This document shows positions 27,257 to 38,263 of a stretch of DNA of 64,000 nucleotides, one piece after another (positions within the stretch are counted from its first letter, which is position 1; each line of letters starts with the position of its first letter). The position numbers were made by a program, and so were the translations under genes. Source of the DNA: Lobulomyces angularis (taxonomy: Eukaryota > Chytridiomycota > Chytridiomycetes > Lobulomycetales > Lobulomycetaceae); assembly GCA_027604685.1 (NCBI GenBank), contig JADHYX010000085.1, positions 1-64,000 of the forward strand, given 5' to 3'. The notes beneath the pieces were generated by a model. It did not search any database. It had not been told where the DNA came from and saw nothing but the letters and a program-made list of their open reading frames with translations.

Positions 27257-30200
27257 ATGTTCGTTTATCTTAGTAAAAAGGTATTAAATAAAAGTACGTT
27301 TCTAATTTTTATATTCTTATAAAAAGATTGCAATACCGAACAACGTTCGTTTGTGTTCAATAGCATGGAATAATGATCAAGGTTGGATCGCTTGTGGTGG
27401 TGAGGATGGGTTATTAAAGGTTTTAAAATTAGAACAAAATACCGCAAATCAATCAACTTTACCTTCTATTGCTGCTTCTGAAAGAAGAATTAGTAATAGT
27501 CAAAATGTTAATAATCCTACCAGCCCAACTTTACAAAATTCCCAGGAGCAACAATCTGCTCCATCAAACTTAACTATGAATCAGACATTGGAAGGCCACA
27601 AGGGTGGGGTTGTTGTCTCTACATGGAACACCCAACATCGGAAATTAACTACAAGTGACAGCATGGGTTTGATTATTGTTTGGATTTTGTATAAAGGAGT
27701 TTGGTATGAAGAGATGATAAATAACAGAAACAAGAGTGTTGTTACTGATATGCATTGGAATAGAGATGGTCAAAAAATTTGCATTGTTTATGAAGATGGT
27801 AATTTTTGGTTTAACAAATCAAATTTACTTAAAATTTGTGCAGGTGCTGTAATTGTTGGTTCTGTTGATGGAAATAGACTTTGGGGAAAAGATCTGAAAG
27901 GTCAAACTCTTACCAATGTTCAATGGTCTCCGGATAGCAAAAGTATTCTCTTTGGTACAGCGACAGGGGAGCTACTTCTATATGATATGAACGGAAATTA
28001 TTTGGTAAAGTTTAAACGACTTTCAAAAAATATTATAACTTTTAATTTTAAGACTAAAACATTGAGTTACTGTCACGAAAATGCGGCAGTCATAAAATTA
28101 AGTTCAATAGAATGGTACAATGGAATTAATGGATACATTGAACCAAAAGTTCCATGCTTAGCAATTTGTTTTGAAAATGGAAAAATACAAATTATGAGAG
28201 ATGAAAAGGACATGAGTAAGTACTTTTAAAAAAAATTTTATTTTTTACTGGATTTCTATACTAGATCCAACTATAGTGGATACCAATATGAGATATTTGA
28301 AAATGAAATGGAATAACAATGGATCAGTTTTAGCTGTATCAGGAGTTCAAATAGCCAAAAATGCACAGGGAGAAGAGAAAGAATTAAGTATTGTGCGCTT
28401 TTATAGCCCTTACGGGGAGGTAAATTGGTTTTGCTTATAATTATTTTTAAAATTAATCTTAAGTATTTAAGTTTCAAAGATTTTTAAAGGTACCAGGAAA
28501 ACGAATATCCTCTTTATCTTGGGAGCATAATGGATTAAGAATTGCTCTTGCAGTGGATAGCTTTATTTATTTCGCAAATGTTAGGCCAGACCACAAATGG
28601 ACTTTTTTTGCAAACGATGTTTTGGTGTATACATATAATAGATTGGAGAGAACTGAAACAATTGTAGTGTTTTGGAATACTAAAACAGGAGAAAAGTTTG
28701 CAAAATATTTAAATCAAGTATATTTTATAACCTCAAATAATGAAAATTGCCTTATAGTAACGAGATCGGAAGAAAATTCAGAAAAGTAAGAAAATGCATA
28801 AAAAAAAAATAAAATTAAAATTCTTATGTTTTATTAAAAAAACCAGATATAATTTTTCGATATATAATGCAATTGGTACTTCAGTTGAATCAAAAGAGAT
28901 TGATTTTGAACCAAAAAGTGTTTCTATCAATAAGTCACATGTTTTTATATCATCCAATGAGATAGTAGTAGATTGGCAATTTAAAATTCTTGGTGTGAAC
29001 AATACTCCACAAATTAATGCTGGAGCCGTTAATAAATTTAGTGCACTTGATGGTTTATAATAAAAATAAAAAAAAAATCCTAATACCATTCTTAATCTTG
29101 TAGCATTAAGGAGAAAAGAAACTAAGGAAAGAGCCTTTCACATCGATGATAATACAATTATTGGAAATAGCAGTGATAGTGGACAATCTGTTGCTGACGT
29201 TAAACAAAAACAGTATAATTTAACATTAAATAACTTTTTTTTTATGTAAAAATTTTATTATAATTTAAGGGGGACGACAGATCCAATTATATCAACAACT
29301 GCTAGTGAAAAATATTTGATTCTTATCAGAAGTAGTGGGGAAATTTGTCAATATATTCTACCTTCATTAAATTTAGAAAATAAGTTTAATATTTACAAAA
29401 AAGATAACGGACAAAATTTAATAAAAGTATTTAAAAGCAGCTTAAATTCTACCTCAACTAGACTATTGATATTAGATTACAGTGGTATCTTAAAAATGGT
29501 CAATTTAGAATCCAGATTAAAAGGCTCTAGCGTAAAACCCAAAAAAATTTCTAAATTCCCAAATTTTAATGCAATTTCCCATATTAGAATGCTGAAGATT
29601 CACAAAGATTGATGGATTTTGAAAAGAAAGATGTCTGTGATATAAGATGGTATGTGTGTTGAATAAAATAAATAAATTGCTTAAATAATTAAAACCTTTT
29701 TTAGGGCAGAAGATAATGAAGAACTTTTTGCAGTGATTGAAAAAACAAGAATGTTTGTTTTTAGAAATTATGAACCAGAAGACCCAATTCCGTGCAGTGG
29801 ATGTAACGTAGCCTATATAATCTATTGAGTTTCATATTTTTTTTATTAGATACATGTCATTTTTCGGATTTACAGATAAAAGTTGCTTTAATGGATGAAA
29901 TTTTAAGCGAAAATGAAAATGGACTTAAAGAGTCAATTATAACAATTGAAACTAAGAGACTTAGAGATGCTAAAAGTATTATTAAAATATAAAATTTTTT
30001 TACATATTTTATGTAGATATTTTATCACAATCGGGTCTATCGGAAGCAGTATTATATGTTGAAGCAAATCCTCACCCAAAATTATGGAAAGTTATTGCAG
30101 AAGCAAGTTTGAGTAGCCTAGATTTAAATACCGCCCAAAAAGCATTTGTACGATCAAGTAATTATCAAGGTTTACAGTTTGTAAAAAAACTAAGAAAAAT

Positions 30201-32064
30201 TGAGGTGTGTATTCATAACACTTTTACTTCAGCAGATTAAAAACTTTTTGTTATTAGGATCGATTGAAACAACGCGCAGAGGTCGCTGCATACTTTTGTA
30301 ATTTTGATTTAGCAGAAAAAATATATCTGGAAATGGATCGAAAAGATCTTGCAATAGACTTGCGATGTAGATTGGGAGATTGGTTTCGAGTAGTACAACT
30401 AATAAAAAGTGGTGGAGGTATTAGTGCAGCAGATGATATGGTTTTAGATAAGATTAGAAAAAATATTGGTGATTACTACTATGATAGGCAAAGATGGTAA
30501 CGAAATCCAGTAGTATGATTTTTTTAATGTTTTATATTAGGGTTCAAGCAGTTACATATTATAGCCAGGGTAAAGATATGGAAAACTTAGCAGAATGCTA
30601 CTATTTGCTGGAGGACTATGTTGGATTAGATAAACTAGCTTTTTCAGCAACAGATAATCATCCACTTTTAAAAGTAAATTTTAAAAAAAACGTTACTGTA
30701 CTAACCATTTAATAGAAAATTGCCAAATATTTTAGCAGTGTAGGAATGTGCGATCAAGCAGTCGATTGCTACTTAAACGCTGGAGATATTAAAGCTGCTG
30801 TAGATGTTTGTGTTCACCTAAATCAAGTATTGATAATATACCTTTAAAACAAACCTTAATTTCGTTTTTTATTTTTTAAGTGGAGTAGGGCCATAGAATT
30901 GGCAAAACTTCATAAATTTAAAGAAATTGAAGCACTTTTAGCAAATTATGCTAATTATTTACTTGACCGAAATAAAGTTTTAAATGCAATTGAACTATAC
31001 AGAAAAGCAAATTATTGCCAAAAGAGTGCCAGATTGCTATTTCAAGTATAGAGCTTTTTTTTATTATTTTCTTAATTTTTTATTTATTCCCATTCATTTA
31101 TTTGTAATTTTTTTTTAGCTTGCTAAAAGTACTGCAAAGCAAAATAAGAGTCCTCTACTAGTAAAAAAGCTGTATGTATTAGCAGCAATGGAAATCGAGC
31201 ATTATAACCACATCAATAAAAATACGATGAAGGTGAATATAAGCCTTTTCTGCAAATCAATATTTTTTTTTTGCTTAAAGGTAGGGGAAGGATATCCAAG
31301 CATTGCTAACAAAGGAAATTCTGATTTAATTAAAAAAGACGAAAATCCATGGAGAGGAGCAGAGGCATATCATTTTTATATATTATCTCAGAGACAATAC
31401 TATTCTGGAAATTTGGATGGAGCTTTAAAAACTGTAAGTGTTTTAATTTTACAAAGATATGTGTTGATCCTCTTTACAAAAAAGGCATTTCACTTGCAGG
31501 AGTATGAAGATACCATAGATCCTAAAATTATTTATTCTCTATTGGCGTTTTTGTCTGCACAATGCAAGCATTTCGGAACTTGCTCGAAAGCGTTTATCAA
31601 ACTAGAAGCATTAAATTCCTCGAACGGGGAGAATTCGGAGCAGGAAGATTTTGAAAATCTGGCCTTTAATATATTTACAAAGTAAAATAAAAAAAAAAAA
31701 AAAAATGAAAAAAATTGCTAATTGATTTTTTGTAAGGTTTCCACCTAATAATCCTCCAGAGGAGCAAGTATCATGTACAAACTGTGGAGTTTCCATTAAC
31801 GAGAAGTAATTATCTTTATAAATTTTACTTATCTTCAAATTTTATTTAGCGTAAGTTATTGTTCACATTGTCACATCCAGTTTCCAGTTTGCATTGTGAG
31901 CGGAAAGCCTATAATTGAGTTTCATCATTTTATATGTCATTGCTGTAAGCATAGAGCAATAGAATCAGAAATTAGAGGTTACTTATGCTGTCCAATGGTA
32001 AACATTATTCAAGTTGTTGAAAAACCTTTAATTTCATCTTTTGTAGTGTCATACGACGCTTTAA
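27257..32064 (+). CDS. WDR35: WDR35/IFT121, intraflagellar transport complex A subunit
   Basis: About 17 exons, about 1,150 residues. IFT-A runs retrograde transport in flagella and imports membrane proteins. Exon 1 is only 24 bases (27257-27280, MFVYLSKK) and joins to [17 protein letters not shown] repeats follow: [89 protein letters not shown] and [19 protein letters not shown]. The TPR-like half has [82 protein letters not shown] and [12 protein letters not shown]. The end has zinc-binding Cys/His pairs ([19 protein letters not shown]), and a last splice yields CCPMCHTTL. The match runs along the whole human protein. This gene implies a flagellated life stage. Confidence 0.97.
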
Positions 32065-32270
32065 TAAGGGTTGCTGCATCAAAAATATATAAACTAATTT
32101 TTTATTGCAATAAATGAAATTTGTCACTTTGGGTTATTTAATTTAAAAAAATTTCTGTAGTATTAATAATAATTTTTACCCACCAAAACCCTGGTTAAGA
32201 GATAATTTTTTTTTTTGTTGTATTATAAAAAAAGAAAAATTAAAAAAGAAAGAAAAATTTGCTTTTAATA

Positions 32271-34680
32271 ATGTCTCATAGAGAAAGTTTACTGCCTGTT
32301 TCGAAACAAAGTAGTAACGGAAGTTCTCGCTTATCAAATAGAAAGTCTTTGGTAGAAAATTTTAATAATCTTTCTGTTAATAACTCTGAAAGAAATTCCT
32401 TAAAAAAATTAATTTCAAATGAAAGACAGTCTTTCATCGGAAGAAGATCTTCCAATGTTAGACATTCCATGGTTCGTCAGCAGCAACCTTTTAAGGATCC
32501 CCGTCCTATTAGAGAAAAACAGTGGTAGATAATAAAAAAAAAAAAAAAGTGTACTATTTATTTATTCAAATATTTAGGCTTGTCCATGCGATAAAAACAT
32601 TAATCAACTTTCTTGTGGGAGCTGGTTATACGAATCCTGTTTCTCAAAAAACCTTACAGGCTCCCAGTGCTAAAGATTTTCAGAGCATTTTTAAATTTTT
32701 ATATGCACAATTGGATCCATATTTTGAATATGATAAGGATAAGAAATTTGAAGAAGAAGTTCCAATGATTTTAAAAGCATTGAGATATCCATTTGCAGAG
32801 CAAATTAGTAAGAGTCACTTGTACTCTGTGGGCAGTATGCATGCATGGCCAAGTTTACTTGCGGTATTGACATGGATGGTTGAACTAATTTTGGTTTGAA
32901 AAACAAAACTTTAATTTCATTTCAACTTTCTAATTAAATAAATGTTCAGTGTTGCGAAAATCTGGATCAAGTTGATAGCTATGAAGAAGATGCACAAGCC
33001 GAAAAAATATTTTATGATTATTTAACCAAAACATATACTATGTTTTTAATTAACGAAAATAATGACTATCATGAAATGGTGGAAGAATTAAAAGGAAATT
33101 TTGATAAAAAAAACGAACAAATTCTTAAAGCAGTAGAAAAATTAGAAAATACCAATAAAAATTTAGAAAAACAACTTACCGAATTAACTTTATCAGAAGT
33201 AAAAAGAGAATTTTTTTTTTTTTTTGTCTGATAACAGTTTATTTATTCGAATTTTAAATAGGATCCCTTAATTGCATTACAACGAGCGCAGGAAACTTTA
33301 ACATCTGACAAAGAAAAGTTTCAACAATATTTGTCCTACATTGAAGGAAGAAAGATTAAAGCATTAGAAATTACAAATACTTTAAACGAAGAAGTGTTAA
33401 CAAAAGGTTTTTTTTTTTTTTTTTTTTTTTNNNNNNNNNNNNNNNNNNNNNNNNNNNNNNNNNNNNNNNNNNNNNNNNNNNNNNNNNNNNNNNNNNNNNN
33501 NNNNNNNNNNNNNNNNNNAAACATCAGTCCTTGTTTTTTTTATTCATCAGAAACCGAACTTGAGAAAGTTTTAAATGAAAAAAACTCATTACAGCAAGTA
33601 GTTGATTCGCAAGAAATATCCCCTGCTGATGTAGACAGGATGAATGCAGAACGTGATCAACTTCAGTCAACTTTAATTCAACTTTCCAATAAACAAGAGG
33701 AAGTTAACAAACGAGTTTGGGAAAAAGAAATTGAAATTCAAAAAGAAATGGACAAGGTTTAATTTTTTTTATGTTTTTTTTATTAATTTTATATGTAACT
33801 ACTATAGCTTGATAAATTAATCAAAGCTTTTAACGATTCATCATTTCAACTTGGATTATCTGATCCTTCTGCGGATGGAGATGGAAAAATATATGAGCTG
33901 ATTTTAAATTTTCATGCGTCAAAAACAGATGAAATGTTGAATTTGGATTTAAAAAATGTTGTCAAGGTAATAAAAACAAAAATAATAACAAAAAATAATT
34001 GATTTCCTTATATAATTAAAATTATTTTTATTTTTATTTTTTTATTTTTTTTTAAAATAATTTAAATAGCCGACATTAATGGCACTTCGTTCAAAAAATA
34101 AAGAATCAATTCACCGAATTGAAGATTTAAATATTCAATTACAAGAAGAAATAGAAAAATTGATTGAAGAGATAAGTGAAAAGAAGGAAGAGTTGAAAGA
34201 GATGCAACAAAATATTATCAAATTTAATCTACAATATACTGAACAAAAAGATGTAAGTAATCTTAAGAAAAAAAAAAAATTTAATTTATTTTTATTTTTT
34301 TATTTAGATTATGGGTAACGCAATTTCCAATTCGAACAAGGAAAAAGAAAGGTTGGAAGGAGCCATTCAAAAATTAAAATTGGAAATAAACTCGAAATTG
34401 GTTCAATCACATCAAAAAGTAAAAGAAATGGAAATTGAGTAACTTGATTTTTTTTTTTTTTTTAATGAATATATTTAATTTTTTTAAAAAAAAAAAAAAA
34501 AGGCAAGATCAGGTTCAAAGAAAATGCCACGAAAGGTCTGAAAATAATAAAAAAATAATATACAAAGTACTCGAAGACTACATACAATACTCCTCTCATG
34601 TCAGTGAATGTCTTACTGAACTAGATTCGATCGTATTGAAAGAATATGTTGACGCTGGTGGTGAATTACCAGTTAATTAA
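32271..34680 (+). CDS. NDC80: kinetochore protein NDC80/HEC1
   Basis: About ten exons, about 600 residues. Ndc80 binds microtubules at kinetochores. The basic, Ser-rich head (RESLLPVSKQSSNG...RHSMVRQQQPFKDPRP) precedes the calponin-homology domain: FLVGAGYTNPVSQKTLQAPSAKDFQSIFKFLYAQLDPYFEY, FEEEVPMILKALRYPFAEQISKSHLYSVGSMHAWPSLLAVLTWMVELI. The rest is long coiled coil starting near NNDYHEMVEELKG and ending with HVSECLTELDSIVLKEYV. An assembly gap (33431-33518) lies inside the intron between VLTK and ETELEK. Both flanking exons join in frame, so the gap probably costs no coding sequence unless it hides an exon. The final exon joins as EMEIEQDQVQRK. Confidence 0.95.
33431..33518. other. assembly gap (88 N)
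   Basis: Eighty-eight undetermined bases directly after a run of more than 20 T. They fall in an NDC80 intron whose donor is GTTTTT-like on the left, with an acceptor TTCATCAG on the right. The homopolymer probably broke the assembly. Confidence 0.95.
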
Positions 34681-34852
34681 ATAAAAAATTTTATTATATA
34701 TATAAATCTAGCTATATAATATTTATATTATTCTTTTTATTTTATTTTTTTTTTGGAAATATTATTATTTTTTTGTTTTTGAAATATGCTATTTTATTCT
34801 ATATAATTTTTAAACAAATAAAAAAATAAAAAAAAAGGAAATATATATATAT

Positions 34853-35657
34853 TTAAATATTAAACTTGACCAAAGGAAGATAAGCAGAGCTAGTAAGATT
34901 TAAAGCCCAAAAATCATCAAAGACTTGAGAACCGTCGTAACCACCGAATAAAAAGATTCTACTATCGAATAAGATAGCAGAGTGATAACCTCTCTGTTTT
35001 GGAAAATTTCCTAAAATTTTTTTAGTTTCCCAGGTAAAATTTTTTAGATTCAACAGTAAAACTTGGTTTGAGTAGTTATTTCCATCGTGTCCGCAAAGGA
35101 CGAAGAGGTACGATCCTACAATTGTTGAGCTGTGACTTAATCTTGGTATCTGACGGTTGGGTATTGATTGTGTCCATGTAAAAGTTTTTAAATCTATTTT
35201 TTTTTTTTTTATTTTTTTTAAATTTTTTTATTTTTTTTTAAATTTTTTTATTATTATTATTAATTTTTTTATTTTTAATTTTTATTTTTACCCAAGACAT
35301 GAATATCACTAAAACATTCATGACCATCAGAGCCACCCAAGACGACCAATTTATCATCGACAAGATTACTAGTATGGTATCCTCTAGGACGAGGAGACTT
35401 TCCCATCGTTTTAATTTTTATCCAGCATATTAAACTGTCTCCTTCGTCCAACTTTAACATGTACAAGTCATCCAGCGCTTTTACCCCATCCCCGCCTGCA
35501 TAAATGTATACGTTTCCGTTATATGACCAACTGGTGTGGGCACGTCGGGGGCCAGGAGTTGTTCCTTGGACTTCTAACTTTTCCCATGAAAAATTTTGGG
35601 TATCTAACATGTATAATGTGTTGTAATAAGTGCTACCATCACCACCTTTATATACAT
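34853..35657 (-). CDS. kelch-repeat protein, 5' end missing
   Basis: At least two exons, joined across a 98-base nearly pure A/T intron (about 35194-35292), give at least 250 residues of kelch beta-propeller. Recognisable blades: KGGDGSTYYNTLYMLDTQNFSWEKL; PGPRRAHTSWSYNGNVYIYAGGDGVKALDDLYMLKLD; PRPRGYHTSNLVDDKLVVLGGSDGHECFSDIHVLDLKTFTW; IPRLSHSSTIVGSYLFVLCGHDGNNYSNQVLLLNL; and QRGYHSAILFDSRIFLFGGYDGSQVFDDFWALNL. The first blade lacks its R...H half and no in-frame ATG lies before 35610. The sequence upstream is homopolymer-rich, and the neighbouring gene begins at 35931 on the other strand. The start is therefore unresolved: lost in assembly, a tiny hidden exon, or real truncation. Kelch propellers are protein-interaction scaffolds, and the specific partner is unknown. 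Confidence 0.75.
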
Positions 35658-35930
35658 ATGATTTTTTTTTAATATATATATTTTTTTTATTTTTTTTTTA
35701 TTTTAAATTTTTTTTTTTTTTTTTTTAAATTATTTTTTTAAAATAAAAAAATTGTTAATAAAAAAAAAAAATATTTCTATAAATTTTTTTTTTTTTTTTT
35801 ATAAACTTTAAAAAGAAATTTTTTATTGATTTTAATTTTTTTTTAAAATTTCAAAAAAAATTTCAAAAAAAAAAAAAAAAGAAAAATAAAATTATGCAAC
35901 TCTTTTTTAATAAATAAAAAAAAAAAAATT
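35658..35930. other. extreme A/T homopolymer spacer
   Basis: Nearly all runs of A or T longer than 5, between the truncated kelch gene (-) and the Lys-rich gene starting at 35931 (+). It should contain the missing 5' part of the kelch gene, but no coding signal is visible. Confidence 0.6.
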
Positions 35931-37969
35931 ATGAAAAAAATTAAAAATCAAAAGTCTGAATTTTTAACACGGGTAACAATTAAAAAAAAAAAAAATATAT
36001 ATACATAAAAAATTAATAATTTTCAAGGTTTCATCAAAAATAAAAGCTGTTTCTAACGATGGAGAATTAATTGAGATACAGACAAAACAAATAAAAAAAT
36101 TCAATCCTTACGTCGAAACAAGTGAAAAAAAAGAAGCAGTTTTCCAAAAAAAAAAAAGTACTGATGAAAAGAAATTAGATTTTGATACCAAGATTTTTAA
36201 AGATCTACAAGCACCTACTTTTGAAGTGGAATTTATGAAAAGTTTAAACAAAGTTGATGAACTGGATTTAAAAACTTTAAAGTTTTTTACTGATATTTTA
36301 TTAAAACATTGTACACAAATTAAATTTGACCAAAAAGAAACAGTTATTTTGACTGAGAAAATATTGTTATCAAAAAAAAAAGAAATTGTTGAAAAGAAAA
36401 CAAACTTGCTTGGTGATGAAGACTTTGATGCGGGCATCGTCTCTTTGGATCCAGTTGATTATTTACTTCCAGATGTTGCATTGAATGTAAAAAAAATTAA
36501 AAAACAAGATACACTAGACAACATTCATCCAACAGAAATCGACTTTCATCATAACGCAATCCTAAACCAGGAGAGTGATTTACTTTTATCACCCAACGTA
36601 CAAACCATTGTGTCGAACCTAAAAGTCAAAAATGAAGATTCATCATCATCACAACAAAAAAAATTACACACACCTGCACCTTGGACATCATCAAACAACT
36701 TTGATTTTATTGAAAATCAACCAATTTTAAAAAATAATATTAACTTCAAAAACCAACCTACAAAATTACCAATTTACACCCCGCAGAGTAAACATGCCAG
36801 ACAATCTTTGGATCTTGATGTCGAAGAAGAAAAGAGAGACTCTATTACTGTAAAAAATCTTAAAGTAAAGGAAAAATCAATTTTGTTGGACAACTTTAAA
36901 ACCAGCTGCCAAACAGAAAATATTACCAAAAAAACAAAAAATACTTCATCAACAGATACCTCTTCACCAACACTTTGTTCAGCAAAAAAAAAAAATACAC
37001 AAGAAAAAAAAACAATATCCGAAAACTTGTCAACAAAAGTAAATCCAGAAAAAAGAAACCCAGTTTGTTTCAGTAACGAAAAGTCACAAGATCCTTTTCC
37101 TCGAAACTTTTCTAGAAACAGCTGTATCTCAACATCCACCACCAAGCAAAGTTTTTGCAATCGTTTAACGTATCTGATACCTACTGCTAATACCAATAAT
37201 TTTGAGTATGGCAGTCTAGGTCCTGATTTGGAAAATTTGGAGTATAAAAAAAAGGTTCCCAATTTTTTTTTTTTTACAATTATTTTATTTTTATTTTTTT
37301 CATCTTAACAGTTGGAAATGTTAACCAAAAGAAGAGAATATTCAAAACTAATAAATTGTAAACCAATACCAAAAACAAGTAAAAAAAAAAATAAATATAA
37401 TTTTTTTTTTTATTTTCCTATTTTTTTTTTTTAGTGTCAAGTGTAAACTTTTATCAAACTGACATAACAAATAAAAGTAACATAGTCTACGAAGAAAATT
37501 CGGAAAACACCAGTGGTAAAAAAAAAAAAAAAAAACACCTTGATTTATCAACAGTTGAGATGCAAGGTTTTAAAGAAAAAGTAAAGGTTCTAAAAGTAGG
37601 AACAATCCTTGACGTTGTTGATGCTTTTGAAAGAAGAAAGAGGGTTATTTTTAACTTCCTTTTTTTTTTTTTCCTTCTTATCTTTTCTTTTTTTTTTTTA
37701 GATGAAAGATTTTTCTTTAACCATAAAAAAAAAACCAAAATGTAAAGATAAACTATTACCACCCTTATTTGTTAAACAAAATTGTGAAGATAAATTTTTT
37801 AATAATCATGATTCTCTAATTGATTTAAAGTATGATTATTTAAAAAAAAAAAAAATTTAATTGTTTTAACAATTATTTTTTTTTTTTTTCTAGACTTGAT
37901 AAGATGAAGTTGGAACATTTAAAAGATATTGAAATGATTGAAAAAATTAAAAAACAATTTAAAATATAA
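35931..37969 (+). CDS. Lys-rich protein, possible JHY-like ciliary protein
   Basis: About six exons, about 600 residues. The start at 35931 (MKKIKNQKSEFLTR) joins in frame through a GTAACA...TTTCAAG intron to VSSKIKAVSNDGELIEIQ. Most of the chain is low-complexity Lys/Asn/Ser sequence without domains. The one conserved-looking block is NFEYGSLGPDLENLEYKKK followed, across an intron, by LEMLTKRREYSKLINCKPIP. A 'LGPD-x-E...K..K...KEYAK.I' block also occurs in JHY (C11orf63), a protein tied to motile cilia in vertebrates. The resemblance is from memory and short. The last exon ends MKLEHLKDIEMIEKIKKQFKI. The gene model itself is sound because several splices keep the frame. The function is unproven. 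Confidence 0.6.
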
Positions 37970-38263
37970 AAACTTTACAAAAAAAATAAAAAAATAAATA
38001 AAATTTTGTATCTCAATGATAATGAAAATTGGTTTTTTTTTAAAAAAAAAAAAATTAAATTTTCATAATAATTTATTATTTTTATTCTTTTTTTAAAAAA
38101 AAAAAATTAAATTTTGATAATAATTTATTATTTTTATTCTTTTTTTAATATAAAAAAAAATTTACAAAAAAACCAAAAAAAAAAAAAAAAGAAAATATAA
38201 TGTAATGTGTAAAAAAAAAAAAATAAAAAATATTGAACAAAAACTTATTTAACAAAAAATGGA
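37970..38263. other. convergent spacer with a 52-base tandem duplication
   Basis: Between the 3' ends of two converging genes. It is almost entirely A/T and includes the tandem repeat at 38042-38148. No coding signal. Confidence 0.6.
38042..38148. repeat. tandem repeat, two copies, period about 52 bases
   Basis: Two copies of a unit containing ATTAAATTTT(C/G)ATAATAA, then TTTATTATTTTTATTC, then a poly-T/poly-A junction. They differ by one base (TTTCATA versus TTTGATA), so the duplication is recent or maintained. Confidence 0.8.
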
